This document shows positions 4,841-5,021 of a stretch of 5,021 bases of DNA, one piece after another; within the stretch, counting starts at the first letter, position 1; each line of letters opens with the position of its first letter. The notes beneath the pieces were generated by a model. It was not told the origin of the DNA and searched no databases. It saw only the letters and a list, made by a program, of their open reading frames with translations. Both the position numbers and the translations under genes were made by a program. The DNA is from an uncultured Brevibacterium sp. (GTDB taxonomy: Bacteria; Actinomycetota; Actinomycetes; Actinomycetales; Brevibacteriaceae), in the NCBI GenBank assembly GCA_902489215.1, contig CABTZE010000146.1, positions 1 to 5,021 of the forward strand, written 5' to 3'.

Positions 4841-5021
4841 ATGGCTGAACCAGTGAGCGGAAGCATCATCCCATCTGACTTCTACGGCTACGCTGAGCGG
4901 CTGACCGAGGCCGAGCGCGCCGTCATCCTGGACCTCCGGGAACGGCTCCCGCCCACCGCGGAACCACAGGGAGACCCCGCCCCGGGGCCCGCACGGGGTC
5001 CCCACAAGGAGCCTATTGTCC
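4841..5021 (+). CDS. Acyl-CoA dehydrogenase, N-terminal part only
   Basis: Sixty complete codons before the right edge, starting MAEPVSGSIIPSDFYGYAERLTEAERAVI. The pattern of a short tail, PSDFY-Y, LT--ERAV--L-R-R-, then P-V, is the usual N-terminal helix of acyl-CoA dehydrogenases (glutaryl-CoA dehydrogenase-like and related). These are FAD enzymes that introduce a trans-2,3 double bond into acyl-CoA. The ATG is 1 nt after the amidohydrolase stop and 6 nt after AAGGGAG (4828-4834), so it is tightly coupled in the operon. Between the first helix and KEPIV there is a Pro/Gly-rich insert, TAEPQGDPAPGPARGPH (41-57), that typical members lack. Inferred role: desaturation of an arylpropanoyl-CoA (or another acyl-CoA) to feed the SDR after hydration. 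The active site and flavin motifs lie outside the window, so the assignment rests on the N-terminus and context. Confidence 0.68.
   Translation, partial: MAEPVSGSIIPSDFYGYAERLTEAERAVILDLRERLPPTAEPQGDPAPGPARGPHKEPIV

Noticed and set aside
3907..4869. Minus-strand open frame of 320 codons opposite the amidohydrolase
   Set aside because: Antisense shadow typical of GC-rich genes; Val/Gly/Arg-rich with no domain, while the plus frame has all expected metal-binding residues.

Overview
The window is GC-rich, with G/C-ending codons, GTG as well as ATG starts, purine-rich Shine-Dalgarno sites and an actinobacterial type of SAM riboswitch. This points to a high-GC Gram-positive (Actinomycetota, plausibly Micrococcales or a relative). 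The genus cannot be fixed from the sequence. I see no tRNA, rRNA, insertion sequence, CRISPR or integration site.

Left part (1-1917, minus strand): a sulfur-scavenging operon read right to left. A sigma70-type promoter (about 1889-1917) is followed at once by an S-box-clan SAM riboswitch (1795-1875). Its closing helix overlaps the ribosome binding site of an SfnB/DszC-like acyl-CoA-dehydrogenase-fold flavoprotein (403-1782). The next gene starts 11 nt inside it and encodes an NtaA/SnaA/DszA-type FMN-dependent monooxygenase, cut off by the window edge (413 to beyond 1). Together they look like a two-component system that oxidises organosulfur compounds to release sulfur when SAM, and so sulfur, is low.

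Middle (1918-2875): a strong hairpin terminator (1956-2005) separates this operon from a MarR-family regulator gene (2052-2579, minus). The 296-nt divergent intergenic region between marR and the next operon is dense in signals. It holds an imperfect 30-nt dyad in the marR leader and a perfect 8+5+8 palindrome that overlaps the -35 of the rightward promoter and the -10 of marR. It also holds a CRP/GlxR-like TGTG-N8-CACA site, a GNRA-capped nested hairpin and six AGAAC pentamers leading into the ribosome binding site.

Right part (2876-5021, plus strand): a tight operon of an SDR dehydrogenase with a C-terminal extension, a metal-dependent amidohydrolase_2 protein, and the start of an acyl-CoA dehydrogenase (cut by the window edge). 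A divergent MarR regulator plus SDR plus amidohydrolase plus acyl-CoA dehydrogenase resembles CoA-dependent side-chain shortening of aromatic acids (phenylpropanoid or hydroxycinnamate type, as in rhodococcal cou clusters). In that scheme the acyl-CoA dehydrogenase desaturates, the SDR oxidises a beta-hydroxyacyl-CoA, and the amidohydrolase cleaves the beta-keto product. The substrate is inferred from context only.
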